From Holtermannia corniformis (lineage: Eukaryota > Basidiomycota > Tremellomycetes > Holtermanniales): a DNA stretch of 64,000 nucleotides. Shown in pieces: positions 1 to 12,208 of the stretch (the stretch's first letter is position 1; every line of letters starts with the position of its first letter). The notes beneath the pieces were generated by a model, which was not told the DNA's origin, ran no database searches, and was given only the letters and a program-made list of their open reading frames with translations. The stretch lies in NCBI GenBank assembly GCA_001599935.1, contig BCIJ01000004.1, forward strand, positions 12,511-76,510. The letters are read 5' to 3'. Made by a program: the position numbers and the translations under genes.

Positions 1-17
1 CCGTTGCCCTAAAAAGG

Positions 18-485
18 TCAATATCGAGAGTTACTAGGAACTCTCGATCCGGACATATCCTGATATGGACTACACATCGGCCGGAGTCGTGACAGAGACA
101 TGGCAGTCTCGAAGCCTGTACTGGCGCCCAGCAGCGTCGTGGCCGGCGGTCTGGGTGCCCAGAGGGGAAGAGGCTCTCCTCCCCATGATGCCGGAGGTGG
201 CTGGCCACTTGTGAGAATCGACGGGCGAGTGATCTGGGACGTAGGTGCCGTTGAAGACGATCGAGCTGGCTCTGAGGGACTGCTGGGCGTGTTGGAGCTG
301 CTTTCACCAGGTTGGATGCGATCTCCCAGCCTCTTGACTTCACCCAAGAGTTCAGTAAGCTTGCCAGGGCGTCAGCGGAGCCGTACGAGAAGATGTTGCA
401 TGATAACAACAAAGTAGACAGTCAATAAACATACCAGTCGAGTTTGCAGCGATAGCACCTCTTGTAGCCCGTCTTGGTTACTCAT
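18..485 (-). CDS. Unrecognised Ser/Pro-rich protein, probably truncated by window edge
   Basis: I do not recognise this protein. Reading leftward, an ATG at 485 opens a short exon (MSNQDGLQEVLSLQTRL). An intron with GTATGT donor, GCTGAC branch site and CAAG acceptor follows, and the frame resumes with LTELLGEVKRLGDRIQ. The first 35 residues look like an amphipathic helix or short coiled coil; the rest is a Ser/Pro/Thr-rich disordered stretch. A TGA lies at 18-20, but a TGAC...TTTTTAG acceptor-like signal sits just beyond it, so the gene may splice on past the left edge. Its start is about 207 bp from the divergent MCMBP start at 693, so the two probably share a promoter region. The reality of the gene is inferred from the clean intron and frame continuity. 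Confidence 0.45.
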
Positions 486-692
486 TGGACCGTGTGCTTG
501 TAGAGCAAGTTGATACGAGTCTGTGGATATGCGAATGAGCCCTGTAGCGTGGTTGGTTGATGATGTACGACCTAACTCGACTGCAGAGGCTTAAGCTAAC
601 TACGGGACCTAAATATGTCCGGTCCCGCGCGCCATAATCACCGTATGCTAATAAAGCACTGGAATCATCATACACTCGGCGGTCGAGACGGA

Positions 693-2595
693 ATGGACAA
701 CGCAGAGATGCTGACAGTGGAGGACATTGTGAGGATCGCACTGGCAGAGGACGAGAATGCGGGCGGGGGTATGTGGAATGAACATGGCCCGTCGTCTAGT
801 CTCATGTCGAAAGCAGTGACAGAGCAAGCTCTGCTCGCTTCGGTCCAGAGCGCGTTGGCTGCCCCGCAAGAGGTCAGTGTTGCTGAGCATACATGCCTGG
901 CGCGAGAACTCACTTGGGTTCAGGTTGCAGCGTTCACATTGGCCTCGGCACCGCTGTCTGTCGTCCGGTTTCGATGCATGCTCCAAGATACCGGCTATCC
1001 ACTCGAGGTCTACATGCCACCTGCAGAGGGCAGCAGCAGGCCAGTCAACGACGCGCAAATCGATTGGAGTCAACTGAAGGAGCGCTCCGTGAGCTGGGGT
1101 GTAGAGTCGGTCTTCTTTCGTAACCGTCGGCATCGCTGACAAGCGCAGAATCCCCGCCGAACAACCGTGGGCGACTGCTGCCGAGCTGGCTGATGGGCTG
1201 GCGGGGCTATCGCTCTCGTCGGAGTCTCATGCTGGTCGTCAGCTACCTGTAGACGTGCACACAAAGTATCCCTTGCACGCACGGCGGTCGAGCTACACCG
1301 GAGCACTGGTCAAGGTATGCTCCACGGTCAAATCAGTAAGATCGACGCTGATATCCAAGGTCTATGCCGATACCTCGTTCAAGCCTGCATCCCTGCACTC
1401 GTTCATCGGTATCGTCTCGACCTCTACACTACCTGCCCCGATCTCAGGCGAGACGTTTGGTGGCGGCGACCAAGTGCAGTCGGTTGTGCCCACCATTCAT
1501 GTCCTGCAAGAGTCAACTGCTGTTTACGCCTCGCCAGTGTCATCGACAAGCCCAGAGACGAGTGATGCGCATCAGTCGATCCCAACGCACGCTAGCAGAG
1601 ATACGTTGATCCAGCACCTCGCGGCCGCGTTTGACCCACCTGACGAGCTCGCGGCCGAACTGCTCCTCCTGCAACTCATCTCGCGTCCTACAGCGCGCCC
1701 AACGTCACTTCCACCCCTTGGCACCCTCGCAGTCAACTACATCTTACCCAGTGGCACACCGCAAACGCTTTATCCGACCCTTGCGACCGTCCAGCCACTG
1801 TTACATTCACTACCCCTGACCCTTGAACTGCTGCACACCTCGGCATTCACGCCATCCGCGGTACACACGCCCGGACAGGACCTAGCTGCCGGCGTGCTCC
1901 AGCTCGCACCAGGTACAGTCTTGATTGTCGAAGAGGACAAGATGGGTGCCGGTGGGCAGCTGACTGAAAAGGCCCTTGGCAACCTGAGGGCTCTGGGCGA
2001 GGTGATCAAGGATCAAGAGTTGCGGTACGAGTACCCGTATATGAACGGGCTCAAGATGCCGGTCGAGACTGCGGTGGCGGTCCTCAGCGAGGGCAAGAGC
2101 TTGCTGCCGGTCCGTTTTGGATCTCCTGGGCAGCACGTAGACTGACAAACCAGGTCGACGTCTACCTGCCGATCGAGGGCAGCGCCGCGTCACAGTCTCC
2201 ACGGCCAACACCAAGCCAACTCCGAACCTGGCGCTCGTACATTCACGCCACCCGCACCGAATCTCTCCAACACCAACCCATCATCCCCGACGCAACGGCC
2301 CAAGCGATCCAAGAATCCTTCGTAGCCGCCCGGCGCGCAGGCGGCGAGTCCGCACAAGGTGGCGAGCAAGGCCTGAAGCGCAGAATGCGGATCGCGCGGT
2401 CAGTCTGCTAGGGTCGTCGTGTCTGTTCAGAGCTGATCCAACGCCCATAGGCTCATGGCGCTCTCGTACCCTTCCAAAACGCTCACGCTGGCAGTCTGGG
2501 ACAAGACGTTGGCACTGGATCTGGAGATTGAGGAGCGGCTGGCGCGGCGATCGGTCAAAGCCAAGTTACCGAACGGGCACGCAAACGGGCACTAG
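693..2595 (+). CDS. MCMBP: Mini-chromosome maintenance complex-binding protein (MCMBP)
   Basis: MCMBP binds MCM3-7 in the nucleus and helps assemble, store and unload MCM helicase. The match runs along the whole family. The N-terminal part has VVRFRCMLQDTGYPLEVYMP (family FRCMIQDMFDPEFYM). Next come a short VEIPAEQPWA block, ALVKVYADTSFKPASLHSFIG, the central AELLLLQLISRP...LPPLGTLAVNY helical region, the LAAGVLQLAPGTVLIVEED block, and a C-terminal helix ending in LARRSVKAK. About six exons fit with short introns, for example after VEI, after ALVK (1315-1359) and after LLP. ATG 693 is chosen because MDNAEMLTVEDIV leads directly into the conserved N-terminus. The stop is TAG 2593-2595, only 15 bp from the convergent esterase-like gene. 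Identity is confident; splice sites are by eye. Confidence 0.88.
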
Positions 2596-2609
2596 GCTCG
2601 GACAATGTA

Positions 2610-4195
2610 TCATATCCTATCTTGTGTGTCATCCACCTGCTGTGCGCGCGCATGCAGTACCGTTCTCAACCCATCGAGGAAAGCGCGCTCGAGGTCGGGC
2701 GACGGCCAGCAGCGATTACTGCAATCGCGACCCGCCTTGCCCATCAGCTTGTACGGTTTACGCCGTTGACGCGCTCGAGGGCGCAGCGCGACAGGCTGGA
2801 GACGATTCGTGTGAATAGGCGAATGCACATGTAGTTGTAGATGCGGGAGAAAGACGATGCCCAGCGGCGCCAGGATTGGGGGCAACAGCCGTCGAAGGAT
2901 CAAGACTCCACAGCCGTCATCAGCATCCATCACGTTCATCCTTCACACTGACCTTGAGCGTTCTGGAACGAGCTCCAGCGATCTACCAACGCTCCATCCG
3001 GTGCAACACCCAGAAACGCGCTCAAGCCGCGCTCCTCACGCCAATGTGAGCGTGACCCGCAACCAATCTCTACCCCCCATTCCTCGCGCCAGACGACGAC
3101 TTTGGACTGCAGCTCGTCGTGATCTCTGATGTCTTTCAAGGTGCGCATCACAGACGGTAGATAGACTTTGAGAACTGTTTCAAACGCGATGGCGAATAGC
3201 TGCGCTTCGGGGTGAACTAGGGTTTGGGACGACCAGCGAGCAATGAGCGGCTGAAAGGGTTTGGCGTCCGTATCCACCAAAGGCAGTACGAAGTGCTCAA
3301 TGTCCCATTGTTGATCCGGATCAGAACCCTGGGAGAGCTCATAGCTCCGCTTCGGCGCCGGTACCGGCCCTTTTGATAGTACCACCACGTCTGCACGTCT
3401 CGCGGCCGAGAGCCACCACTGATGCGGTTGAGCGATCCACTCTACCCCCTCCCGTCCTCTGACGCCCTTGAAAGGCGACAACGCAGTCGACAGCACGAAC
3501 CGTACCGTCGGTCGTTGACTTTCTGGCAGGTCACGCTGGCAGACTACGTGGCTGATACAGCTGTCTGCCGCGATGCAGCCTACGTCGCGCTGGGCTAGAG
3601 CGTCGAGGACGAAGTCGTGGAGCGAGTATTGGATTGTGGAGCCTACGAGCAGGATGGAGCGGTTGGAGAGAAGGTGGCAGAGTGATGGAGGGGCAGGAAA
3701 GGGGTTCTGACAAGTGCCGATCGTTGACGAGACATCTTGCAGCGTTCCGCGCTTGCATTCACGCCCGCGATTCTGGTGGTGGTGGACAGGTCGTACGATG
3801 GTCGAGTTGGACACCAGCGGTTGCGTAGCCTGGCACTCTAGTAGCGTGTTCAGCTGGTGCGTCCTGGCAGCCTGTGAGCCGTGGGGATCGAGCCGAAGGG
3901 ACTGAAGCGCGATTATGACGGCTTCTTCAGTGAAACGGATTGATTCGGCGTAGATTTGCTCCAAGGACGCGAGCGTCGCGTTGTGTGCTGCCGACGGGTG
4001 CGTGTATCGCAGAGTTACAGGTCGAGCTGTCCCTTGCGGAACAGCATGCCATCGCCAGCCAGTGATCAGCAAGACCCCTGTTGCGAGCAGCATCAAACCC
4101 CTGATGATCATGTTGCGCATCGGCGTGCACGTCCCCACTGGAATCAGCAACGTCTCGTGTGACGATTCCCAAACGGGCCGTTTCATCCTATACAT
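2610..4195 (-). CDS. PC-esterase/SGNH-like type II membrane protein
   Basis: This is a predicted Golgi or cell-surface type II membrane protein. A single hydrophobic anchor (IIRGLMLLATGVLLITGWRW) follows a short basic N-terminus. The lumenal part has features of the fungal PC-esterase/TBL-like SGNH family: a first block RSILLVGSTIQYSLHDFVL, which stands where the usual GDS motif lies but reads GST, a middle block ADVVVLSKGPVPAPKRSYE, and the late block WSSFQNAQ. After a 47-nt intron the last exon continues ILRRLLPPILAPLGIVFLP and GRDCSNRCWPSP. Such proteins are thought to esterify or de-esterify glycans; the substrate is unknown. The missing Asp in the GDS-like motif leaves activity uncertain. 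The ATG follows the VPS55 stop by only 3 nt on the same strand. The start could also be the in-frame ATG three codons later. Confidence 0.65.
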
Positions 4196-4198
4196 CCC

Positions 4199-4686
4199 TC
4201 AAAACTCGTCATCGCCACTCCCAAACGCTCCGGCGTAGACCATGATGGTCCCGTAGACCAGGCCGCCGCCGGCCATGGACATCCAGCATGCGGCCGGTTG
4301 GATGATCTCCGAGTGGGCGAGCAGGAGCGGGAGCGCAAGACCGGTGGTGACGAGGATTCCAGTCAGGAAGCGGCCAAAGTCGGTGTAGGATCTGAGGTGT
4401 GAGCTGCCTGTGATAGGTAGTCGGGGGACTGACGAGTTGTACTCGGGTGATACGTCGTCGGCCCCGGCACAGCGCGAGCAGATTGAGTTTGGCAGCGGCG
4501 CGAGCACAAACGTCAGGGCTGCGAGCGGTGTGTCAGCTTGGGATGGCATGGTAGGCACGAGTGCGCACCGACGAGTAGCGGCAGCCAGTTTGCCCATAGT
4601 GCACACGACAGGATCACGAGGAGGAACCCAAGGGCGAGGACGAACGAGAGCAGGATGACGGCTTGAAAGTTGGTGAGAGGAGGCAT
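4199..4686 (-). CDS. VPS55: Vacuolar protein sorting protein 55 (LEPROT family)
   Basis: Vps55 is a small four-span endosomal membrane protein that works with Vps68 in traffic from late endosome to vacuole. Exon 1 encodes two hydrophobic helices (ILLSFVLALGFLLVILSCAL, then WANWLPLLV). After a 50-nt intron comes LTFVLAPLPNSICSRC, which matches the family's LSPIPYCIARR position. A polar loop follows, then the conserved second half DFGRFLTGILVTTGLALPLL and AGGGLVYGTIMVYAGAFGS. The product is about 140 residues, normal for the family. ATG 4684-4686 is chosen because it opens directly into the first membrane helix. The loop between the two halves is slightly longer than in animal LEPROT. The next gene starts 3 nt after this stop, suggesting a shared transcript. 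Confidence 0.9.
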
Positions 4687-5093
4687 AGTTAGCTAGGTCG
4701 CTGGCTGGATGCACTGCTCACTCTTGATGCCGGCGACCATGCTGGCGGAAGGATGTGGGTTCCTTTGTGGTGGCTAGCGTTGGCACTATGGTATGATCCG
4801 GCTGCTCTATGCGATCGATTGCTCTCGGCGTGTCTGCTGTGACTGCCGGCTGTACGCTGGGATGTGCGCCGGTGCTGTCTACGCTGCGTGCTCGGACTGA
4901 ACTCGCCACTGGCTGTGCCCGAGGGGGTTTCTGCCGTCCTGATGATAGCGCGACGGTCAACTCGGCCTGACGTGGATCGCCGATCGCACGTGGCACATCT
5001 TACAAAACCGAGTCGAGTCCGCACCACTCGCTTTTCATAAAGCACAACGCAGTAACATCAGGCAGTTTCAGCAGCAACAGAGCAGCAGTAGGC
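4687..5093 (+). promoter_or_regulatory. Divergent intergenic region VPS55 / DAHP synthase
   Basis: This 407-bp interval lies between two divergent start codons. It must contain the promoter of VPS55 (leftward) and the promoter and leader of the DAHP synthase (rightward). I see no convincing TATA box. Open frames here on the minus strand have no protein-like features. Confidence 0.4.
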
Positions 5094-6687
<1,594 letters not shown>

Positions 6688-6712
6688 TCAATCTAGCCAG
6701 ACATGCATCTGC

Positions 6713-8365
6713 TCAAAACACTCTCAACCCGTCCAGTCCCGCGCCCGCGCTCGTCTCGGCCATCCCAGCGCCACCCAACAGACTCGCAAACAGTTCATCG
6801 ACCTGCTCGTCGTGCCAGCCCTCACTGAGCGGGATCGGGACGGTAAAGTTTTGCGCCTTTTCATGCACCGTGTAGCGCAGTTTACGGCCTTTGGACCCGC
6901 CGCGCTCGGCCTCGCGCTTCTTCTTCTTTTCTTTCCGGAGGTGGGTGAGATCGAGCGCCGAGCCTGGGCGCGTTAGCCGTGTTGCAAGATGAAAGACGTC
7001 GAACGAGACTGACTCTGTCCGGTCCGTGTCTCGATCACTTCGCGCAACAGGGCACGATAGCCCGCTTCTTCACTGTCGACAAATGAGCGGTCCGCCTCGC
7101 GCTGTTACGCGCCGGGTTAGCTTGAGTATCGTGAGGCGGCTGCGCCACGCACCTTGCTAGCCAATCCGGCCTCGATGGCGTCTAGCACCGACTGCCCCCC
7201 GTCACCGACCATGAAGCGACTCGAGCCCGCCTTTTTCCCGTTCGGGACCTGCAGCGTCGCCGCGTGGATCTTTGCACTCCATTTCGCGAGGAGGCCGGTC
7301 ACTTGTGCGTGCGAGCTATCGACGAGCGCGAGTGAATCGAGCGCCGAGTCTTGCCAGTACTGTGCCGACTGCGACTGTTCGGACGACAGTTTACGCCGTT
7401 TCGATGGGCGTTCGGTAGTATTGGGTAGTAGGAGACCCTGGGCGGGTTAGCTATACTGGATGGCTGGAGCATCGCGCTGACGGACCTTGCGCAGGGTAAA
7501 GAGCCGCTCGTTCATCTCGGCTAGGCTCGCGAGGGCTTCCGCTTGCTTTGCTGCGACTTGCTCGTCGGGTGAGGCGAGGCCGCCACGAGGCAGCTTTTGC
7601 GACACCGTGACGGCTTTTTGGAACGTGATACGCAATGTGAGCAGCGTTTCGAACAGCCGCTGCGGGGTGTGAGCCATTGCGCGGGTGAGAGAGGGCACCG
7701 ACCTGCTGCCTGCGGATCGCTTGCCCCTTTTCAATGTCCTTTGCCCGGGAGGCGTGCAGTGACGCCAGCGGGTTTAGCGCCAACTTGGACGAGCTTGCCT
7801 GGGGGACCTGTTCCTCCTCGTCCTCGTCTTCTTCGTCTTCGTCTTCGTCACCCTCTTCCTCTTCCCCGTCGTCTTCATCCTCGTCCTCGCCTTCATCTTC
7901 ATCTTCATCCTCGTCATCCTCGTCCTCATCATCCTCATCAATCCCGTTCAGCGCCTCGTGCTCAGGCTCGCTCTCCTCATCATCCTCGAAAATCTTGACG
8001 CGACTCGACTTTTTCCCGCCATACTTGTCACCGAGTAGCGTCTGTGCCAGATCCGGCTTCATCTTTGATGTCCTGGAGCACACCAGTCAGCCGCAACATT
8101 TAGTACGAAGAGCAACCGCACCCGACCGAGAGGTAATGCTCGCGGCCTTGGTCTGCCTCGCGCTGGATTTTGAGCCCATCGAGAGACGAGTAAGCGTCTT
8201 CTGGGTCCAGAGCTGAAAGGTCAGTCTGGCTTCGATGCAAGTGGCGGCACGTACTGGTCGGCGCTGGGTCCTCGAGCTGCTTGAGCTGATCCGCGAGGGA
8301 GAGACGGGCTGTGAAATGTCAGTTTGCAGCCGACTGAGCTGTAGAGGAAGCTTACGGGCTGCCAT
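6713..8365 (-). CDS. BFR2: Ribosome biogenesis protein BFR2/AATF (TRAUB family)
   Basis: Bfr2/AATF is a nucleolar component of the small-subunit processome needed for early 18S pre-rRNA cleavage. The tiny first exon (ATGGCAGCCC) splices to [16 protein letters not shown], then [20 protein letters not shown] and [20 protein letters not shown], the usual N-terminal AATF motif. A long Asp/Glu tract (about 7800-7980) follows. Next are the AATF helical block [39 protein letters not shown], and the C-terminal TRAUB block [18 protein letters not shown] with [16 protein letters not shown]. About seven exons are needed. The stop at 6713-6715 is 25 bp from the convergent DAHP synthase stop. Confidence is high for the family. 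Confidence 0.88.
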
Positions 8366-8762
8366 GCTGACTGTGAGTGGAAAAGCGATTGCACTACCGC
8401 TCTGCCTGGTGCGTGAGTCTGAAATCTCTGGCTCACGCGATGGCGCTGACGTGGCGGGCGATGACCACGTGGCGATCGAAAGGTGGTATCAATCCAGCAG
8501 CGATCGTCTTCTTACCGTCTCTCAACAGTCTCGCGGGACTGCACTGCCTCGGCGGGACAGTGCAGTTGCAGCCTGTGCATGCAGTGCCAGTCACCGACCT
8601 GCCGTCGCCTCACTGCTACACAGAAGCAGGCGACTCGTACATCAGTGCATCATCAGTGGCATGCTACCAGTCTACACTTGAGCAGTGATCAGCTCGTGTC
8701 AAGCTGTACACTCTTGCTCCTCGCTGTCCACGCACACCGCCGCTCACGCTCCACGGTCGACA
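8366..8762. promoter_or_regulatory. Divergent intergenic region BFR2 / IMD-domain gene
   Basis: About 400 bp separates the divergent starts of BFR2 (minus) and the IMD-domain gene (plus). No RNA gene or repeat is visible. Open frames here lack protein-like features and probably read through promoter and leader DNA. Confidence 0.35.
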
Positions 8763-11700
8763 ATGACCATGGCCGCGCAGCCGATCCGTACGAGACGACG
8801 ACGCCCGCCGCCGCCGCCGCCGCCGCCATAGTGGTGCGTCATTGAACCGGGTTGCATCAGGTTTTGGTTCCGTCACCCTGTCGTCAGTCGCCGAGCTTTG
8901 CAGCGATCCCACTCGGCGACGGCGACGGCGACGGCACAGCAACCACTCGGTCTCAACATCCACGCTCAGATCCGTACCAGGCGCTCGGTCCTACTCTCCG
9001 CGCGGTCGATCCAACACGATGGACACCTTGCTGCCGGGCCATGCGCACCGGAGCAGCAGCGATAGGCTGCTCAACAACTACCTGTCCGTCGTGACGTAGT
9101 GCACTTTCACATCTGCCAGTCGCTGACACGGCACAGGACATCGCAAAAGTCACTCAACACGTCGCTACTGACCCTGCTCTCGCATTCGCACTCGTCGACG
9201 TCGTCCTTGCTAGCCTACGTCACGTCCTCGCCAGGCGTCCATCTCCCCATTCGCCGAGCCGTCCGCCACGCCGCGTTCGAAGGCATTCACGCCGACCACG
9301 CGTCGCCTGATGAGCCAGCGCACCACGGGCCAGGTTGGGCAGCATACATCACCTCGCTCGAGGTGTTTCGTCAAGACTTGAAGGCCATCCACCAGCTCGA
9401 AGAGGAGCTCTCTCGCGTCAAGCGAGATCGCCAGATCCTCGTCACCCGGTTGATCAAGAACACCAAGAGCCGGCCGAGCAAACACGATCTCGCCGTCGTG
9501 GCGAATGGCTACACCAACGAGAACATGAGCTCGAAAGCGAGTAGTCTCAGCGTCGATTCCGCGGGCTCGGCAAAGGAGAGCAAGCGGGCTGGCAAGCTTG
9601 CAGAGGCACAGGCAGAGCTGTTGGGCTGCGAAGAGCATTTGCGGGGGTTGGAGGTCACGATCGAGGGCGAACGGAACAAGGTTGGTGCTAGTATGCTCTC
9701 TAGGACGTGCTCACAGTATCCAGGTCATGCAGCATGGCCTTGCCGATCGGTTCCGGGCCATGGACGAGGTCGGTCGAATGTGGCAGCACCAGGCCAGGCT
9801 AGGGTTGCAAGCTCTCGAGCGAGGTCCGGACGGTGACTTTGGTTCTCACCCTCGGTCCGCGAGGCTAATCAACCCAGACTCTCTGCCGCCCAACGCTTTC
9901 GAGCTCGATTCCAACGGATCGATCGCCCCTTCGCAGTCTGCATCCCAAGTCGGCTATGACGACGCGCCGACGTCGCCGTCTGGCACTCGCCAACTGTTCC
10001 CAAAGCACCTCGCGCATCTCAACGGCCACGGCCATGGGTCCATCACCGGCTCGATCGCAGAGGAGGATGAAGATGGCAGCAGCTCCGGAAGTGAAGCCGG
10101 TGGCAACCTCGTCGTGCACGAGAACAAGCCCAGTGGCCCGAAGAGGTCCAATGGCTCGACGATGGCGGCCAGTCGATCGCAGGCTGCCAGTCACGGCCCT
10201 CGTGGAGTCGCTTCAGTCAACGCTCCCGCTCGGCCGTTGAACTTGCCTCGGCGAGGTTCAGGGTCTGGCTCGGACGACGATCGGACCCATTCAAGGGCCA
10301 GTGGGGTGTTCAACTCGCGCGCCGGTGGCCGCCGCGCCGCCTCGGAACTCGGATACAAGCCGCCTGCATCGCGCATGTCGCTGCGCCGTACAAACTCGAC
10401 GGCTGAGGAACCCCGCCGCGCAGCGTCCGATACTTCGAGTATCGGTTCGACCCGCAAGCGCAAAGGCTTTTTCAGCGCTCTCAAAGGCTTCTTCAAGGGC
10501 AAGGGCCGGAGTGGGTCATCGATCCGTTCAGGTCGTGATTCCCCGCCGTACGGTTCGACTGGACGATCGGGTGGTGGCGGGGGTGGGTGGCAGACGCGTA
10601 CCGACGCCAATGTCAAGCGCGCGACTTCGAGGCTGTCCAAGCCGTCTGGCGCGCGACGGACGCGCAGTGACTCGAGCAGTGACTCGGAAGGCGGTAACCT
10701 CGTCGCTGTTCAGAATGTCGGCAAGGACCGTTGGGCAGTGGACAACGCTGGCATCTCGAGTGGATCCCAGTCGAAGCGGCACTCGACCGGGTCCAAGCTG
10801 CCAGTTGCAAGTGGGTTGATTCCCGAGCCGAGACCGACACGGTCGGATCTCGGCGCTGGCAGCCGTGCAACGAGCACGAGCACGATCACTCCTCGAACGG
10901 CTGGTGCCAAGACGCCGACGCAGTCTGCGCCCGTCTCGCGCAGTAACACGGTCAGGTCGACGACGTCCAAGCGGAACCGAAACAACGGTAGTATTGCGCG
11001 CGCGACATCGACAAGCAGTGCCACGGGACGTACCATCATGTCGCTAGTCGACGCCGATAAGGCTCAAGCGGAGCCCAAGATGATTGAGATCCCAACGGCG
11101 CCACGAAGCCAAGTGACTCCAAACTTGTCACTGCCCAAAGCGCCGGGCTCGAGCTTGGTCCTGCCTTCGCAGATTGACTATTCTGCTAGTCCCTCAAAGT
11201 CTGCTTCGCGTGCGAGCAAACCGCAGGCCGAGCAGAACGAGTCGTCGGATGAGGATAAGTACCTCAGACCGATTACGCCTTCGCTCCCGCCATCGCGCAG
11301 TCTGTCGCCGCCACTGAAGTCTGCCATGAGGCCGTCGAGCCCCGCACCGCCTTCACCGGCCAAGGACTGGACTAAAGCCGTGGTCCCGCCCATGGCGAGC
11401 ATTACGGCGCCTGGGCGTGTCACGTCGGATGCCCCTGCACCGGTACCACAGACGACCCGCCACTCGTACATCTCGGGCGATGACGCCTCGATCTACGAGT
11501 CGGCGCGAGAGGAGGACGATGACGATGACGAGGGCGGAGGGTCTTCAGACGAGGAAGACTTTCGTGGCCTAAAGGTCGTTGAGAACAGTCGTGACAGAAC
11601 GGTGGCGGCGCCGGTCGAGGCCGAACCACCGGTTGAAGAGGAGCACTCGACGCCAAAGGCCAAGCCGGGGCCGCTCCCGCTCCCCGATCTCAACCTTGGC

Positions 11701-12024
11701 GCCCCAGTTGCTTCAAGCAGCGCCGATGGATCACAGACGGCATCTGAAGACGGCGGCGCCAAAGTCACACGCAGGAAGAGTGTGCGCATGGCCGTGCCCG
11801 ATACGCCCGACTCACCCCGCGAAAACCCTCTACAAGACCAACAGCAGACCACGCCGCGTGCCGAGGCTTCGGGCTGGAGTACGCGGATCGGGCGGGTGGC
11901 AGATGATAGTTCGGATGAGGAGCGCACGGCGTACATCAAAGCCAAGCGCAGTCTGAGCAGGAACAGCGGCAAGTGGGAGACTGTGAATGGGGAGCGCGTC
12001 AAGAAGAAGGGATCTAGGGCTTGA
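8763..12024 (+). CDS. IMD/BAR-like domain protein with long disordered tail
   Basis: This is a large membrane-cytoskeleton-type protein. The N-terminal folded part resembles the fungal IMD (IRSp53-MIM homology, BAR superfamily) domain: LNNYLTSQKSLNTSLLTLLS, PIRRAVRHAAFEG, AAYITSLEVFRQDLKAIHQL, EEELSRVKRDRQILVTRLIK, and after an intron VMQHGLADRFRAMDEVGRMW. These are amphipathic, charged helices. The remaining 700 or so residues are Ser/Pro/Arg-rich, with a Lys/Gly-rich patch (RKRKGFFSALKGFFKGKGR) that could bind membrane and an acidic EEDDDDDEGGGSSDEED run. The first exon (ATG 8763, MTMAAQPI) followed by an intron to about 8860 is a guess; ATG 9019 (MDTLLPGHAH) is the alternative. IMD assignment is by pattern memory and should be treated as moderate. 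Confidence 0.65.
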
Positions 12025-12208
12025 GAAGGGTTGCTAGGGCTGGGGATGGCATGAAAGCTATATAGTGTTGCGCAGTGCTAGCAGACGAAGAGTGGCGTGT
12101 GAAAGTGAACGAGCCAAACCCCTTCGACGTGCTGCAGTACGACCATCGCTGTACAGCTAGCTCTAGCACAAGACACGGCTCACCACCACCAGCTAACACC
12201 AAGACAGC

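Noticed and set aside
100..417. A 105-codon plus-strand frame at the left edge
   Set aside because: The minus strand has a better start exon, a clean intron with a branch site, and a continuing frame.
615..692. An earlier in-frame ATG (615) as the MCMBP start
   Set aside because: The added residues are not like the family. ATG 693 leads directly to the conserved N-terminal helix and leaves room for the divergent promoter.
2622..2834. A 60-70 codon plus-strand frame (YRSQPIEESALEVGRRP) looking like a small gene
   Set aside because: The opposite strand holds the last exon of the esterase-like gene, whose ILRRLLPPILAPLGIVFLP fits the family directly after WSSFQNAQ.
7734..8216. Plus-strand poly-Ser frame of 160 codons
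   Set aside because: It is the antisense of the Asp/Glu tract of BFR2 (GAN codons read as serine), so it is a mirror of a real coding repeat.
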